From Ignavibacteria bacterium UBA6906 (lineage in GTDB: Bacteria > Bacteroidota > Ignavibacteria > UBA10030 > UBA6906), in the NCBI GenBank assembly GCA_002451155.1, contig DKBG01000042.1:91589-97725 (forward strand): a stretch of 6,137 bases of DNA, written 5' to 3'. The translations under genes were made by a program, and so were the position numbers. Position 1 is the first letter of the stretch; each line of letters begins with the position of its first letter. The notes under the pieces were generated by a model. That model saw nothing but the letters and a program-made list of their open reading frames with translations. It was not told the DNA's origin and did not search any database. Below are positions 1 to 6,031 of this stretch, one piece after another.

Positions 1-216
1 GCCAACCTGATCGTGGCATCCGGCGCACGCCGCTGAACCGGCGTAGCGCACAGGCCGTGCGGTTTCCCTTTCCACCGTGGTCCGTATATGGCTCTCTGAA
101 TCCTTGAGCGAGGCGGGCAGAAATGCCCGGATGGTGAGCGCCCCGCCTATGATAATCGCAAAGGCCACGACGAGCCGCACAAGCTGATCGGGAAGGCTTT
201 TGAGGAATGATTTCAT
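1..216 (-). CDS. Membrane-anchored c-type cytochrome, N-terminal part (runs off window)
   Basis: This is the first 72 codons of a gene that leaves the window at base 1. It starts at ATG 216, with a purine-rich GAGAGGA Shine-Dalgarno about 7 bases upstream. The N-terminus (MKSFLKSLPDQ) is followed by one hydrophobic helix at about residues 12-34 that has no clear cleavage site, so it is probably an uncleaved anchor with the rest in the periplasm. After a charged linker comes YAGSAACAGCH: one CxxCH c-haem motif at residues 64-68. The number of further haems is unknown. It lies 124 bases downstream of the cytochrome b gene, on the same strand, and probably belongs to the same cluster as another periplasmic electron carrier. 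The family (NapC/NirT-like or another anchored multihaem cytochrome) cannot be settled from this fragment. Confidence 0.8.
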   Translation of the reverse strand, partial: MKSFLKSLPDQLVRLVVAFAIIIGGALTIRAFLPASLKDSESHIRTTVERETARPVRYAGSAACAGCHDQVG

Positions 217-261
217 CAGACATCCTCTCGAACAATGGGACAGACCTTCAATTTCCGTCCT

Positions 262-287
262 GCCGGACAGTGGGCGCCCAACCCGGC
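262..287 (-). promoter_or_regulatory. Possible stem-loop in the leader of the anchored cytochrome gene
   Basis: In the 124-base gap between the cytochrome b stop and the next gene, GCCGG (262-266) is complementary to CCGGC (283-287), and between them sits the perfect 10-base palindrome TGGGCGCCCA (271-280). An overlapping small hairpin, GTCC-TGCC-GGAC, lies at 257-268. No U-tract follows on the minus strand, so an intrinsic terminator is unlikely. It could be a processing or attenuation structure between operon segments, or a protein-binding dyad, or chance in GC-rich DNA. A weaker 5-bp hairpin at 329-342 overlaps the cytochrome b stop codon and also lacks a T-run. The rest of the gap shows nothing recognisable. 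Confidence 0.2.
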
Positions 288-340
288 GGTCAGTGGAAGG
301 GGAAACTCGCCACCGTGTGTAATGTCAGAGCCGTTTGCGG

Positions 341-1198
341 CTACCTGTACGCGAACAGCATAGCATAAATGATCCAGAGCACAATCACGAATCCGAGAAG
401 GAGGGCAGAATAGGCGAATAACCGTACCGCACGGATCACGATGGGGGGATACGGGTCCACCAGGTAGTTCTGCAGTTTCCCGCTGGCGACCAGCGCCTCA
501 TACTCGACCGGTTTGTCCTCTTTCAATTCTTCCACTCCCATGCGACCTGTGAAAATGACCATGTCCATCGGGAATTTCTCCGGACGCAGGTGCGTGTTGA
601 AGAAGTGGATGGTAAAAATAAATCCGACGGCAAGAAGAGCTTCGTCGCTGTGTATGATCGTTGCGACATTAATAACCCACCCGGGGACAAGAATGGTGAA
701 ATATTCCGGGAACCAGAGCATCATGCCGGTCGAACCGATGACAAAGATCCCCCAGAACACGGCAAAGTAGTCAAATTTCTCCCAGTAGGTCCAGCGTCCG
801 TACGCCGGCCGCGGACCAACACCGAGAAACCACTTCACCGATCCGACGAGGTCGACCAGGTCTTTCTTTGTCGGAAGCATGGTTGCGGGTCCGAGCAGCA
901 TTGCTTTGATCGACCCGAATTCTTTCCGGACCTGTCTGATCAGATCCACGCTATGGGCGACAAACAATCCAATCATGAAGACTGCTGCAATGCGATGAAT
1001 GTACCCGGCGGTTTCGAATCCTCCCAGCACCCTTGATAATACAAACGCCCAGCCTGTATAGGAAAACTTCAGTGTCATTCCCGTGAGTGCAAGGCTCATG
1101 AAGCTCACGATCATGATGATGTGCAAGATTCGATTCAGTCGCGAAAAACGGAGGAATTGCTTTTCGCCGCCGGGGGTGATGTCGGGATTCTGGTTCAC
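341..1198 (-). CDS. Dihaem cytochrome b membrane subunit (FdnI / Ni-hydrogenase cytochrome b type)
   Basis: Predicted integral-membrane quinone-reactive subunit of 285 residues. The chosen start is GTG 1198, which overlaps the TGA of the upstream 19-haem gene (GTGA). The open frame extends further upstream, but only as antisense-free shadow over that gene, and the first internal ATG would lie inside helix 1. Hydrophobic helices lie near residues 23-43, 65-88, 142-164 and 175-200, with an extra one at 257-281. Histidines 26, 68, 82, 183 and 198 match one-for-one those of the cytochrome b domain of the 717-residue fusion (498, 541, 555, 649, 664), enough for two bis-His b haems as in formate dehydrogenase gamma subunits. 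Four-base overlap with the 19-haem gene implies coupled translation and a c/b complex comparable in layout to Geobacter CbcBA. Membership of the cytochrome b family is firm; quinone use is inferred. Confidence 0.9.
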   Translation of the reverse strand: MNQNPDITPGGEKQFLRFSRLNRILHIIMIVSFMSLALTGMTLKFSYTGWAFVLSRVLGGFETAGYIHRIAAVFMIGLFVAHSVDLIRQVRKEFGSIKAMLLGPATMLPTKKDLVDLVGSVKWFLGVGPRPAYGRWTYWEKFDYFAVFWGIFVIGSTGMMLWFPEYFTILVPGWVINVATIIHSDEALLAVGFIFTIHFFNTHLRPEKFPMDMVIFTGRMGVEELKEDKPVEYEALVASGKLQNYLVDPYPPIVIRAVRLFAYSALLLGFVIVLWIIYAMLFAYR

Positions 1199-3228
1199 CT
1201 TGTTCCGTTGTCCGTTTCGTTGATCTCCGTGCGGCCCGCACTCCTCATGGCCGCCTGGCGCTGGCGCCGCATCTTCATTGCGCGCGGGAGCCAGAGAATC
1301 GTGTGGAGCCCGCTGACTACAAAGGTCACCACCAGCAGGCCGGTCATTCCCCAGAACGTGTAGAAGAGATATGGATACTTTTGCGGATCGTGATGCGTCG
1401 CGTGCGTCAGATAGCCTGCAAATCTCCTGTTCACGCCCGGGTGGCACTTCTGGCAGGTCTGGACAACGTTGTCATGGCTGAGACGCGACCGGGGATCGGC
1501 AACGGGAAGAATATCATGCGCGCCGTGACAGTCATAGCATTTTGCGGTTTTCGTGTATCCAAGCTGTGAGACTTTGCCGTGGTAGGTGTCAAAATATGTC
1601 CTGGCGATCTGCTCGTGACAACGGCCGCATTGCGTCATGATTTCAAGTTTGAACCCGTCCGTGTCCGCCCGGCGGATGGTGTGCGCCGAGTGACAATCGT
1701 TACAGACGGGCAATTTCTTGTCAGAACCCTCCGGCGGCTTCGCGTGGACACTGTTCATGAACTGGTCCTCGATGCCGTGATGGCACCGACCACATGTGTT
1801 CGGGACATTGGCGGGATTGACGCTGGAGGTGCTGTCCTGAATCGGCAGAACGTGATGCGCTGTGTGACAATCAGTACAGGTGGCCGTCACGGTCAGCCCG
1901 CTCTTGAGCAGGCCTTTTCCATGGATGCTTTCCGAGTAATGCTCGATGATTTCGTGCTCCACACCCGTGTACCGTACAGCCGCTTTCTGTCCCTCCCGGT
2001 GGCATCTGCCGCAGAGGGAGGGGATATTGGTCGGGAAGATCGGCGATTTCGGATCGGGGCGGCCGAGCACACCATGCTGGCCATGACATTCCTTGCAGGT
2101 CGGCGCATTGGGGTCGTTTCGGGCGAGGAGGATTCCGTGCGTGCTCTTCTGGTACAACTGTCCAGCTTCCGCGTGACAGGCAGCGCAATCAACCTTCTGG
2201 GTGATCGTCTCACAGGACCGTGTTCGCGAGGCGTTGACCTGCGAGTGGCACTGACTGCATGCCACCTTGGCGTGCCGGGACCCCTTCACTTCGTTCAGGT
2301 TCACGGTAAGGGAACGGCCGTCCAGGGTCGATCGGATCGAGCTCTCCCCATGGCACCGCATGCAATCAGCATCTGCCATTCCCTGGTCGTAGAATACTCT
2401 TCGCGCTTTGTGGGGCTGATGGCAGTCAACGCAGGCAGGAAGCACATGCGCCTGTTTTTCCCACATCTCTCCTTTGATCACTTTCCGGTGGACCGCTTCA
2501 ATTTCCGCGTGGCACTTCGTGCATGTCGCCGCAATATTTCTCCGGGAAATCGACGATCGGGCATCGGTGTGCGGAAGGATCATATGCGCTGTATGACAGG
2601 ATGCGCACGTTGCGGCAACGATCAGGCCCTTCCGCAGAAGCCCGTCCCCGTGCATACTCTCCGAGTAGTTTTCAAGAATATTCGACTGGTGGATCGTCCG
2701 CTGGCGGGCAACCGGAGCTCCCTCCCGGTGGCATTTGCCGCACACATATGGAATTCTCAGCGGCGCCACCTGCGAGCGAACATCACGGGCCGGAAGGATT
2801 TCATGGGTTCCATGGCAGTCCTTGCACCTTGGCGCAAGCGGGTCTTTTCGCGCGAGGGCTTTGCCATGGAGGGAAATCGCGTGCTGCTGCTGTTCCGTGG
2901 CATGACAGGATCCGCAATCGACGGTTGCCAGAGGTGATTCATGGGGAAGGTCTTTCCCCTGAAGATCCGCATGGCAGGCCACGCACTCCAGTGAGCCATG
3001 GATGGATCCCTTGAAGGGCTTTTCCTCCACAAACAGTGACACTGTCCGTCCGCCCCGGTCGGCAGTCAACGACCTGTCGCCATGGCACATGAGACAGTCG
3101 CTGTTCTCCTGTGCCCGGACAGGTGCGGGAATCGCAAGCAGAAGCGCGGCGATGCAGACTATTCCTGGCATCAAAGCTTCCCGCCGTGCCATCCGTCGAT
3201 CTCCCGATGCGCCCGCGTGACATCCCAT
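1195..3228 (-). CDS. 19-haem c-type cytochrome with C-terminal membrane anchor
   Basis: Secreted multihaem cytochrome c of 677 residues. CxxCH motifs begin at residues 45, 82, 105, 135, 163, 208, 236, 266, 289, 324, 348, 378, 406, 451, 479, 509, 534, 564 and 592. A signal peptide ends near VRA-Q (39/40). One helix (about 620-647) followed by a basic tail (RAMKMRRQRQ) anchors it with the haems in the periplasm. Residues 45-270 and 289-513 are a duplicated eight-haem block; a three-haem tail follows. Most even-numbered haems carry an extra histidine (CxxCHxxH), a likely distal ligand. ATG 3228 lies 9 bases after the preceding stop and has AGGA 7 bases upstream. ATG 3192 (residue 13) has GGGAG at 8 bases and gives a tidier signal peptide, so it is equally plausible. 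Inferred role: relay of electrons between the coupled cytochrome b and other periplasmic partners; substrate unknown. Confidence 0.93.
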   Translation of the reverse strand: MGCHAGASGDRRMARREALMPGIVCIAALLLAIPAPVRAQENSDCLMCHGDRSLTADRGGRTVSLFVEEKPFKGSIHGSLECVACHADLQGKDLPHESPLATVDCGSCHATEQQQHAISLHGKALARKDPLAPRCKDCHGTHEILPARDVRSQVAPLRIPYVCGKCHREGAPVARQRTIHQSNILENYSESMHGDGLLRKGLIVAATCASCHTAHMILPHTDARSSISRRNIAATCTKCHAEIEAVHRKVIKGEMWEKQAHVLPACVDCHQPHKARRVFYDQGMADADCMRCHGESSIRSTLDGRSLTVNLNEVKGSRHAKVACSQCHSQVNASRTRSCETITQKVDCAACHAEAGQLYQKSTHGILLARNDPNAPTCKECHGQHGVLGRPDPKSPIFPTNIPSLCGRCHREGQKAAVRYTGVEHEIIEHYSESIHGKGLLKSGLTVTATCTDCHTAHHVLPIQDSTSSVNPANVPNTCGRCHHGIEDQFMNSVHAKPPEGSDKKLPVCNDCHSAHTIRRADTDGFKLEIMTQCGRCHEQIARTYFDTYHGKVSQLGYTKTAKCYDCHGAHDILPVADPRSRLSHDNVVQTCQKCHPGVNRRFAGYLTHATHHDPQKYPYLFYTFWGMTGLLVVTFVVSGLHTILWLPRAMKMRRQRQAAMRSAGRTEINETDNGTR
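1690..2364 (-). repeat. Internal duplication, copy B (haems 9-16 of the 19-haem cytochrome)
   Basis: This stretch encodes residues 289-513. Its haem motifs begin at 289, 324, 348, 378, 406, 451, 479 and 509, giving spacings of 35, 24, 30, 28, 45, 28 and 30, nearly identical to copy A. The offset between copies is 243-244 residues. The main difference noticed is at residue 339, where a cysteine takes the place of the conserved histidine of copy A (residue 96). Confidence 0.85.
2419..3096 (-). repeat. Internal duplication, copy A (haems 1-8 of the 19-haem cytochrome)
   Basis: This stretch encodes residues 45-270. Its haem motifs begin at 45, 82, 105, 135, 163, 208, 236 and 266, giving spacings of 37, 23, 30, 28, 45, 28 and 30. 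Shared landmarks with copy B include the pairs CLMCH/CMRCH, CKDCHGTH/CKECHGQH, CGKCHREG/CGRCHREG and YSESMHG/YSESIHG. The similarity is at protein level; I did not see a long exact DNA repeat, so the duplication is old. Confidence 0.85.
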
Positions 3229-3237
3229 GGGTCTATC

Positions 3238-5391
3238 CTACGCTTCCGTCTCCTCGTGATCCGCCTGTAACGCTTCACGGCGCTTGACCTCCTCCAGCTC
3301 ACGCGGATGCTCGTCCTCCATCTCGCGCTCAGTCAGCGTGCCTTTGAGAAATGCCAGGTTAATCGGATACGAGTCGGGGTTAAAGATGACAAAGTAGAAA
3401 TGCCAGACGATAATGGCCAGCGTCGCAAGCCAGGCTTCATAGTAATGGACTGTTCGCGCGATATCCCAGCCAAGCTTGGTGAGCAATCCAAGGAACGTGT
3501 TCTCAAACCAGAGGATAATTCCGGTGACCGTCATGATGGCGGTTCCCCAGATCAGGGCCCAGTACTCTGCCTTCTCGACATAGCTAAATCGCCCGAGTCT
3601 CGGCTTCACCCGTGACAGCCCCAGGTTGTACTTCATCACCCCGGCTGCCTCTGTCAGGTCCTGGCGGACAGGCAGGAGATCCCGGATGAGGCGTTTCCCG
3701 CGCGGCACGACGAGGACATAATAGACATGATAGAGGCTGGCCAAAACCATCACCACGGCGGCCACCCGATGGAGGATCCCCCTCAGGCCGAACATGAGGG
3801 GACTGATGCTCCTGACGGCCTCAACCCACCATGCCTCGGGGAAGCGCAGGGCAAACCCGGTGACGACCAGCACTATGAAGCTTGTCAGAAGGGCTGCGTG
3901 CTGAATCCGTTCGTTGAGCGTCATCCGGAGGTAGAGGCGATGGCCTGCGAGCGGCGGCGGGACGGCTCCCCGACGCACAAGGAGGTGGTGCGTCGCCTTC
4001 TTGACAAAGTCCAGAATATTATGAAACAGCATTCCGCCGATCGTCACAACGATGAGAACGATGTATGCAGTGGCGATAATGTAGAGCGGTTCCTCGCTGC
4101 CGGAGGTGGCAATCACGTGGACCGAGCCCCGCGTAAAATTCTCGTTCGCGCCCGGGTGGCATTTCCCGCAGGTCTTTGCCAGATTCGCTTTGTTGATCCG
4201 CGATGCGGGATCACTCGACGGCGTGATGTCATGCACTCCGTGACAGCTGGCGCAATTGGCGACCTCCACGGACCCGGCGGCAGTTGCCAGTCCGTGGTAA
4301 CTGTCTTCGAAACTCTGAAAACGGTCTCCCGCAAGGCCGTACTTCTGGGTGAGGCGGACGGACGAGTGGCAGGGAGCGCAGACCTTCGCCGAGACATTCT
4401 TTGCGGAGACGGGAGAGGCCGCATTGTCATGAGCGAGAATATTGTGCTCCCCATGGCAGTCGGTGCAGGTCGCCGAAGCCATGACGCCTGCGGCAAGGGC
4501 CTTTCCGTGGATGCTGCGTTCGTATTCCGACTCGATCTCGCCATGGCAGCGTCCGCACGTCGTGACAATGTTCAGGCGTGAGACTTTTGACGCGGGGTTC
4601 GACCCCTTTTTCATCTCGTGGCTTCCGTGGCAGTCAGAGCAGCTCGCGGCAAGGTCATTCCCGGATTTGATCGCCTGCGCATGAACGCTGTTTTCATAAC
4701 TGGAAACGAAGCCGGCGGAGAGCCCTACCTTCGCTCGCACCTCGGGATCATCGAGGTGGCATTTCAGACACATCTCCGCTTCTCTCCGATGGCTGGTCTG
4801 CGCCTGTTCGGAGGTCGGACTCGCCACCTCATGTTCACCGTGGCAGTCAATACAAGTCGGGGCTCCCTTGACACCCGCACGGACTGCAAGCCCATGGTCG
4901 GACGTCATATATCTGGCATATACGGCGTCGTGACATCTGGCGCAGGTTTCGACGTCGAACTTCCGACGGTTCGCCTGGTCAGCATCGCCAAGGGGAATGA
5001 TGGAGTGCGGAGAGTGGCAGTCTGCGCATGTGGCGGCAACCCCTCCTCCCTTCCGCGGGGCTCCGTGGACGCTTTCGTGGTATTGCACAAACTGCCGCTC
5101 ACCGTGACAGGAGGTGCAATCCACAGGCTTGATCTTCCGGGCGTGCGGCAAAGCCGTCGGGTCGAACCCGACATGGCATGCGACGCATTCAAAGTCTTTG
5201 TGTGCGGATCTTTCAAATGCGGCCCGATCTACAAACAGGGACACCTGCTTCCCCGCCTTAACCATCGACTGGGATGGATCGCTGTGACACATAAGGCAGT
5301 CATCGTTCGACTGGGACTGAGCAGCCGGCGGAACCAGACCGGCAACCAGGAAGAGCAGGAGGAACTCGCTAGAGCGGAGCAGAGGTGACAT
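3238..5391 (-). CDS. 13-haem cytochrome c / dihaem cytochrome b fusion protein (CbcL-like architecture)
   Basis: A 717-residue predicted quinone:cytochrome oxidoreductase in one chain. A signal peptide (about 1-26, cleavage near AQS-QS) precedes a periplasmic domain with 13 CxxCH motifs starting at residues 32, 69, 92, 122, 150, 180, 208, 251, 279, 309, 338, 380 and 408. A helix at 436-458 leads to the cytoplasm. A four-helix cytochrome b domain follows (about 487-690) with histidines 498, 541, 555, 649 and 664, then a charged cytoplasmic tail. Haems 4, 6, 8, 10 and 12 have the CxxCHxxH form. The fused layout resembles Geobacter CbcL, which has 9 c haems; orthology is not claimed. ATG 5391 is the only usual start before an in-frame upstream stop, yet it lacks a clear Shine-Dalgarno. 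It is the first gene of a tight set: the 19-haem gene starts 9 bases after its stop. Confidence 0.93.
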   Translation of the reverse strand: MSPLLRSSEFLLLFLVAGLVPPAAQSQSNDDCLMCHSDPSQSMVKAGKQVSLFVDRAAFERSAHKDFECVACHVGFDPTALPHARKIKPVDCTSCHGERQFVQYHESVHGAPRKGGGVAATCADCHSPHSIIPLGDADQANRRKFDVETCARCHDAVYARYMTSDHGLAVRAGVKGAPTCIDCHGEHEVASPTSEQAQTSHRREAEMCLKCHLDDPEVRAKVGLSAGFVSSYENSVHAQAIKSGNDLAASCSDCHGSHEMKKGSNPASKVSRLNIVTTCGRCHGEIESEYERSIHGKALAAGVMASATCTDCHGEHNILAHDNAASPVSAKNVSAKVCAPCHSSVRLTQKYGLAGDRFQSFEDSYHGLATAAGSVEVANCASCHGVHDITPSSDPASRINKANLAKTCGKCHPGANENFTRGSVHVIATSGSEEPLYIIATAYIVLIVVTIGGMLFHNILDFVKKATHHLLVRRGAVPPPLAGHRLYLRMTLNERIQHAALLTSFIVLVVTGFALRFPEAWWVEAVRSISPLMFGLRGILHRVAAVVMVLASLYHVYYVLVVPRGKRLIRDLLPVRQDLTEAAGVMKYNLGLSRVKPRLGRFSYVEKAEYWALIWGTAIMTVTGIILWFENTFLGLLTKLGWDIARTVHYYEAWLATLAIIVWHFYFVIFNPDSYPINLAFLKGTLTEREMEDEHPRELEEVKRREALQADHEETEA

Positions 5392-5471
5392 TATCAGGAA
5401 GATGTCTTCATTTGGTTGGGAGAAAGTAAGCCGGAAGTGATGGGGTCAATCGGCATGCCAAGAAACAGGGC

Positions 5472-5489
5472 CGAAATTGTTGAATTTCG
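5472..5489. promoter_or_regulatory. 18-base dyad, candidate operator or hairpin upstream of the 13-haem fusion gene
   Basis: CGAAATT-GTTG-AATTTCG is a perfect 7-bp inverted repeat with a 4-base centre, about 80 bases upstream of the ATG of the 13-haem fusion gene. As DNA it has the size and symmetry of a dimeric regulator site. As RNA on the minus strand it would form a 7-bp hairpin followed by CTGTTTCTT, which is only partly T-rich, so a weak terminator for the receiver transcript is an alternative. Confidence 0.35.
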
Positions 5490-5571
5490 CCACAGAATCG
5501 GCCGACTTCCGCCCCTAATTCTCAAAACTGCGAGATATTGCGGGATGTTTTTTCAGCACTGGGAAACAGGA

Positions 5572-5586
5572 TCAGCGAACGGCTGA
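5572..5586 (-). terminator. Weak hairpin after the receiver gene
   Basis: TCAGC (5572-5576) pairs with GCTGA (5582-5586) around a 5-base loop, 13 bases past the receiver stop codon. On the minus strand it is followed by CCTGTTTCCC rather than a run of T, so it would be a poor intrinsic terminator at best. Confidence 0.15.
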
Positions 5587-5599
5587 CGGAGGGACCGAT

Positions 5600-6019
5600 T
5601 TAGACAGCCAGTAATTCGTCGATCCTCTTCGAGACGGCACTTATTTCGAGCGGCTTATAAAAGACAGAATCCACGTGGCTCCGGACGGCGCGGTCAAGCA
5701 CCCCCTCCTTGGTGTTGTACACGTAGAGAATAATCACCGGGAGAAGCCGGGATGGGCCTCTCAGGCGATCGATACGCTCCATCAGCTTCTGGGTCGGTTC
5801 GGCATCCAGAACAAGAAGATCGGCGGAGTAGATCCCCACGAATTTCTCCAGCATACCCAGGTTGGTCGTGGTGATGACGTTGTACCTGTCCTGGAAGACC
5901 ATGGACAGGCTGAAGCACAGATTCAGATCCGGGCTATAGATGATTATCGTCTTTTTGCTCTCATCCATCTCGGGCCGAATCGGCGGCCTATCATTGTCGA
6001 TATCGCTGGTATGGCTCAT
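5600..6019 (-). CDS. Stand-alone receiver-like (CheY-fold) protein with degenerate pocket
   Basis: This 139-residue protein fits a single response-regulator receiver domain with no output domain. After a polar, probably disordered N-terminus (1-20) come strand 1 (TIIIYSPDLN, 24-33), strand 3 ending in LLVLDAEP with the likely phospho-acceptor Asp72, strand 4 (PVIILYVYN, 94-102) and VFYKPLE with the conserved Lys122-Pro123. Two usual receiver features are altered: the acidic pair after strand 1 reads Ser29-Pro30 (Asp31 is next), and the Thr/Ser after strand 4 is Tyr99. It may therefore signal without normal phosphorylation. ATG 6019 lies 12 bases after the stop of the preceding gene and has no clear Shine-Dalgarno. 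Met18 (ATG 5968) would start closer to the fold and is an alternative. Its target is unknown; proximity suggests control of the respiratory genes or of the stress protein. Confidence 0.75.
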   Translation of the reverse strand: MSHTSDIDNDRPPIRPEMDESKKTIIIYSPDLNLCFSLSMVFQDRYNVITTTNLGMLEKFVGIYSADLLVLDAEPTQKLMERIDRLRGPSRLLPVIILYVYNTKEGVLDRAVRSHVDSVFYKPLEISAVSKRIDELLAV

Positions 6020-6031
6020 GCCGGCCGGATA

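Larger units (their letters stand above)
5392..5599. other. Intergenic region upstream of the cytochrome genes
   Basis: This 208-base gap is the only sizeable one between the receiver gene and the cytochromes, so it is the natural place for the cytochrome promoter. I see no strong -35/-10 pair. The best reading on the minus strand is TTGACC (5449-5444) with TACTTT (5428-5423), whose 15-base spacing is too short for a good sigma-70 site; it also loosely resembles a Bacteroidota-type TTG/TAnnTTTG pair. Other content is the dyad at 5472-5489, an 8-base palindrome TCGGCCGA near 5500, and a weak hairpin at 5572-5586. No coding potential was recognised. Confidence 0.5.

Noticed and set aside
1199..1447. 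N-terminal extension of the cytochrome b frame (83 more residues from ATG 1447)
   Set aside because: It overlaps the well-supported 19-haem gene in another frame, has an unusual polar composition unlike the family, and the GTG at 1198 gives a normal cytoplasmic N-terminus before helix 1.
1579..2937. Plus-strand open frame of 452 codons
   Set aside because: It lies wholly antisense to the 19-haem gene. Its translation has recurrent short patterns that mirror the repeated haem motifs, and no recognisable domain. Cys/His-rich repetitive genes commonly leave long open antisense frames.
3193..3228. Cys-His in the first residues (MGCHAG) of the 19-haem protein as a haem or lipoprotein signal
   Set aside because: There is no CxxCH and no lipobox. 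These residues precede the hydrophobic signal peptide core and may not even be translated if ATG 3192 is the true start.
3727..4581. Plus-strand open frame of 284 codons
   Set aside because: It is antisense to the 13-haem fusion gene, low in hydrophobic structure, and shows no family motif or ribosome site.
4618..5388. Plus-strand open frame of 256 codons
   Set aside because: It is antisense to the first half of the fusion gene; the minus-strand frame there has a signal peptide and regularly spaced haem motifs, which settles the coding strand.
5445..5461. Sigma-54-like site on the minus strand (TTGGCATG-N4-TTGAC)
   Set aside because: The -24 half is good, but the -12 half reads GA instead of the nearly invariant GC, and no sigma-54 activator is visible. 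It is tempting because Geobacter CbcBA is sigma-54 controlled, but the match is not sufficient.
5500..5507. Palindrome TCGGCCGA in the intergenic region
   Set aside because: Only eight bases, GC-rich and without extended symmetric flanks; expected by chance at this composition.
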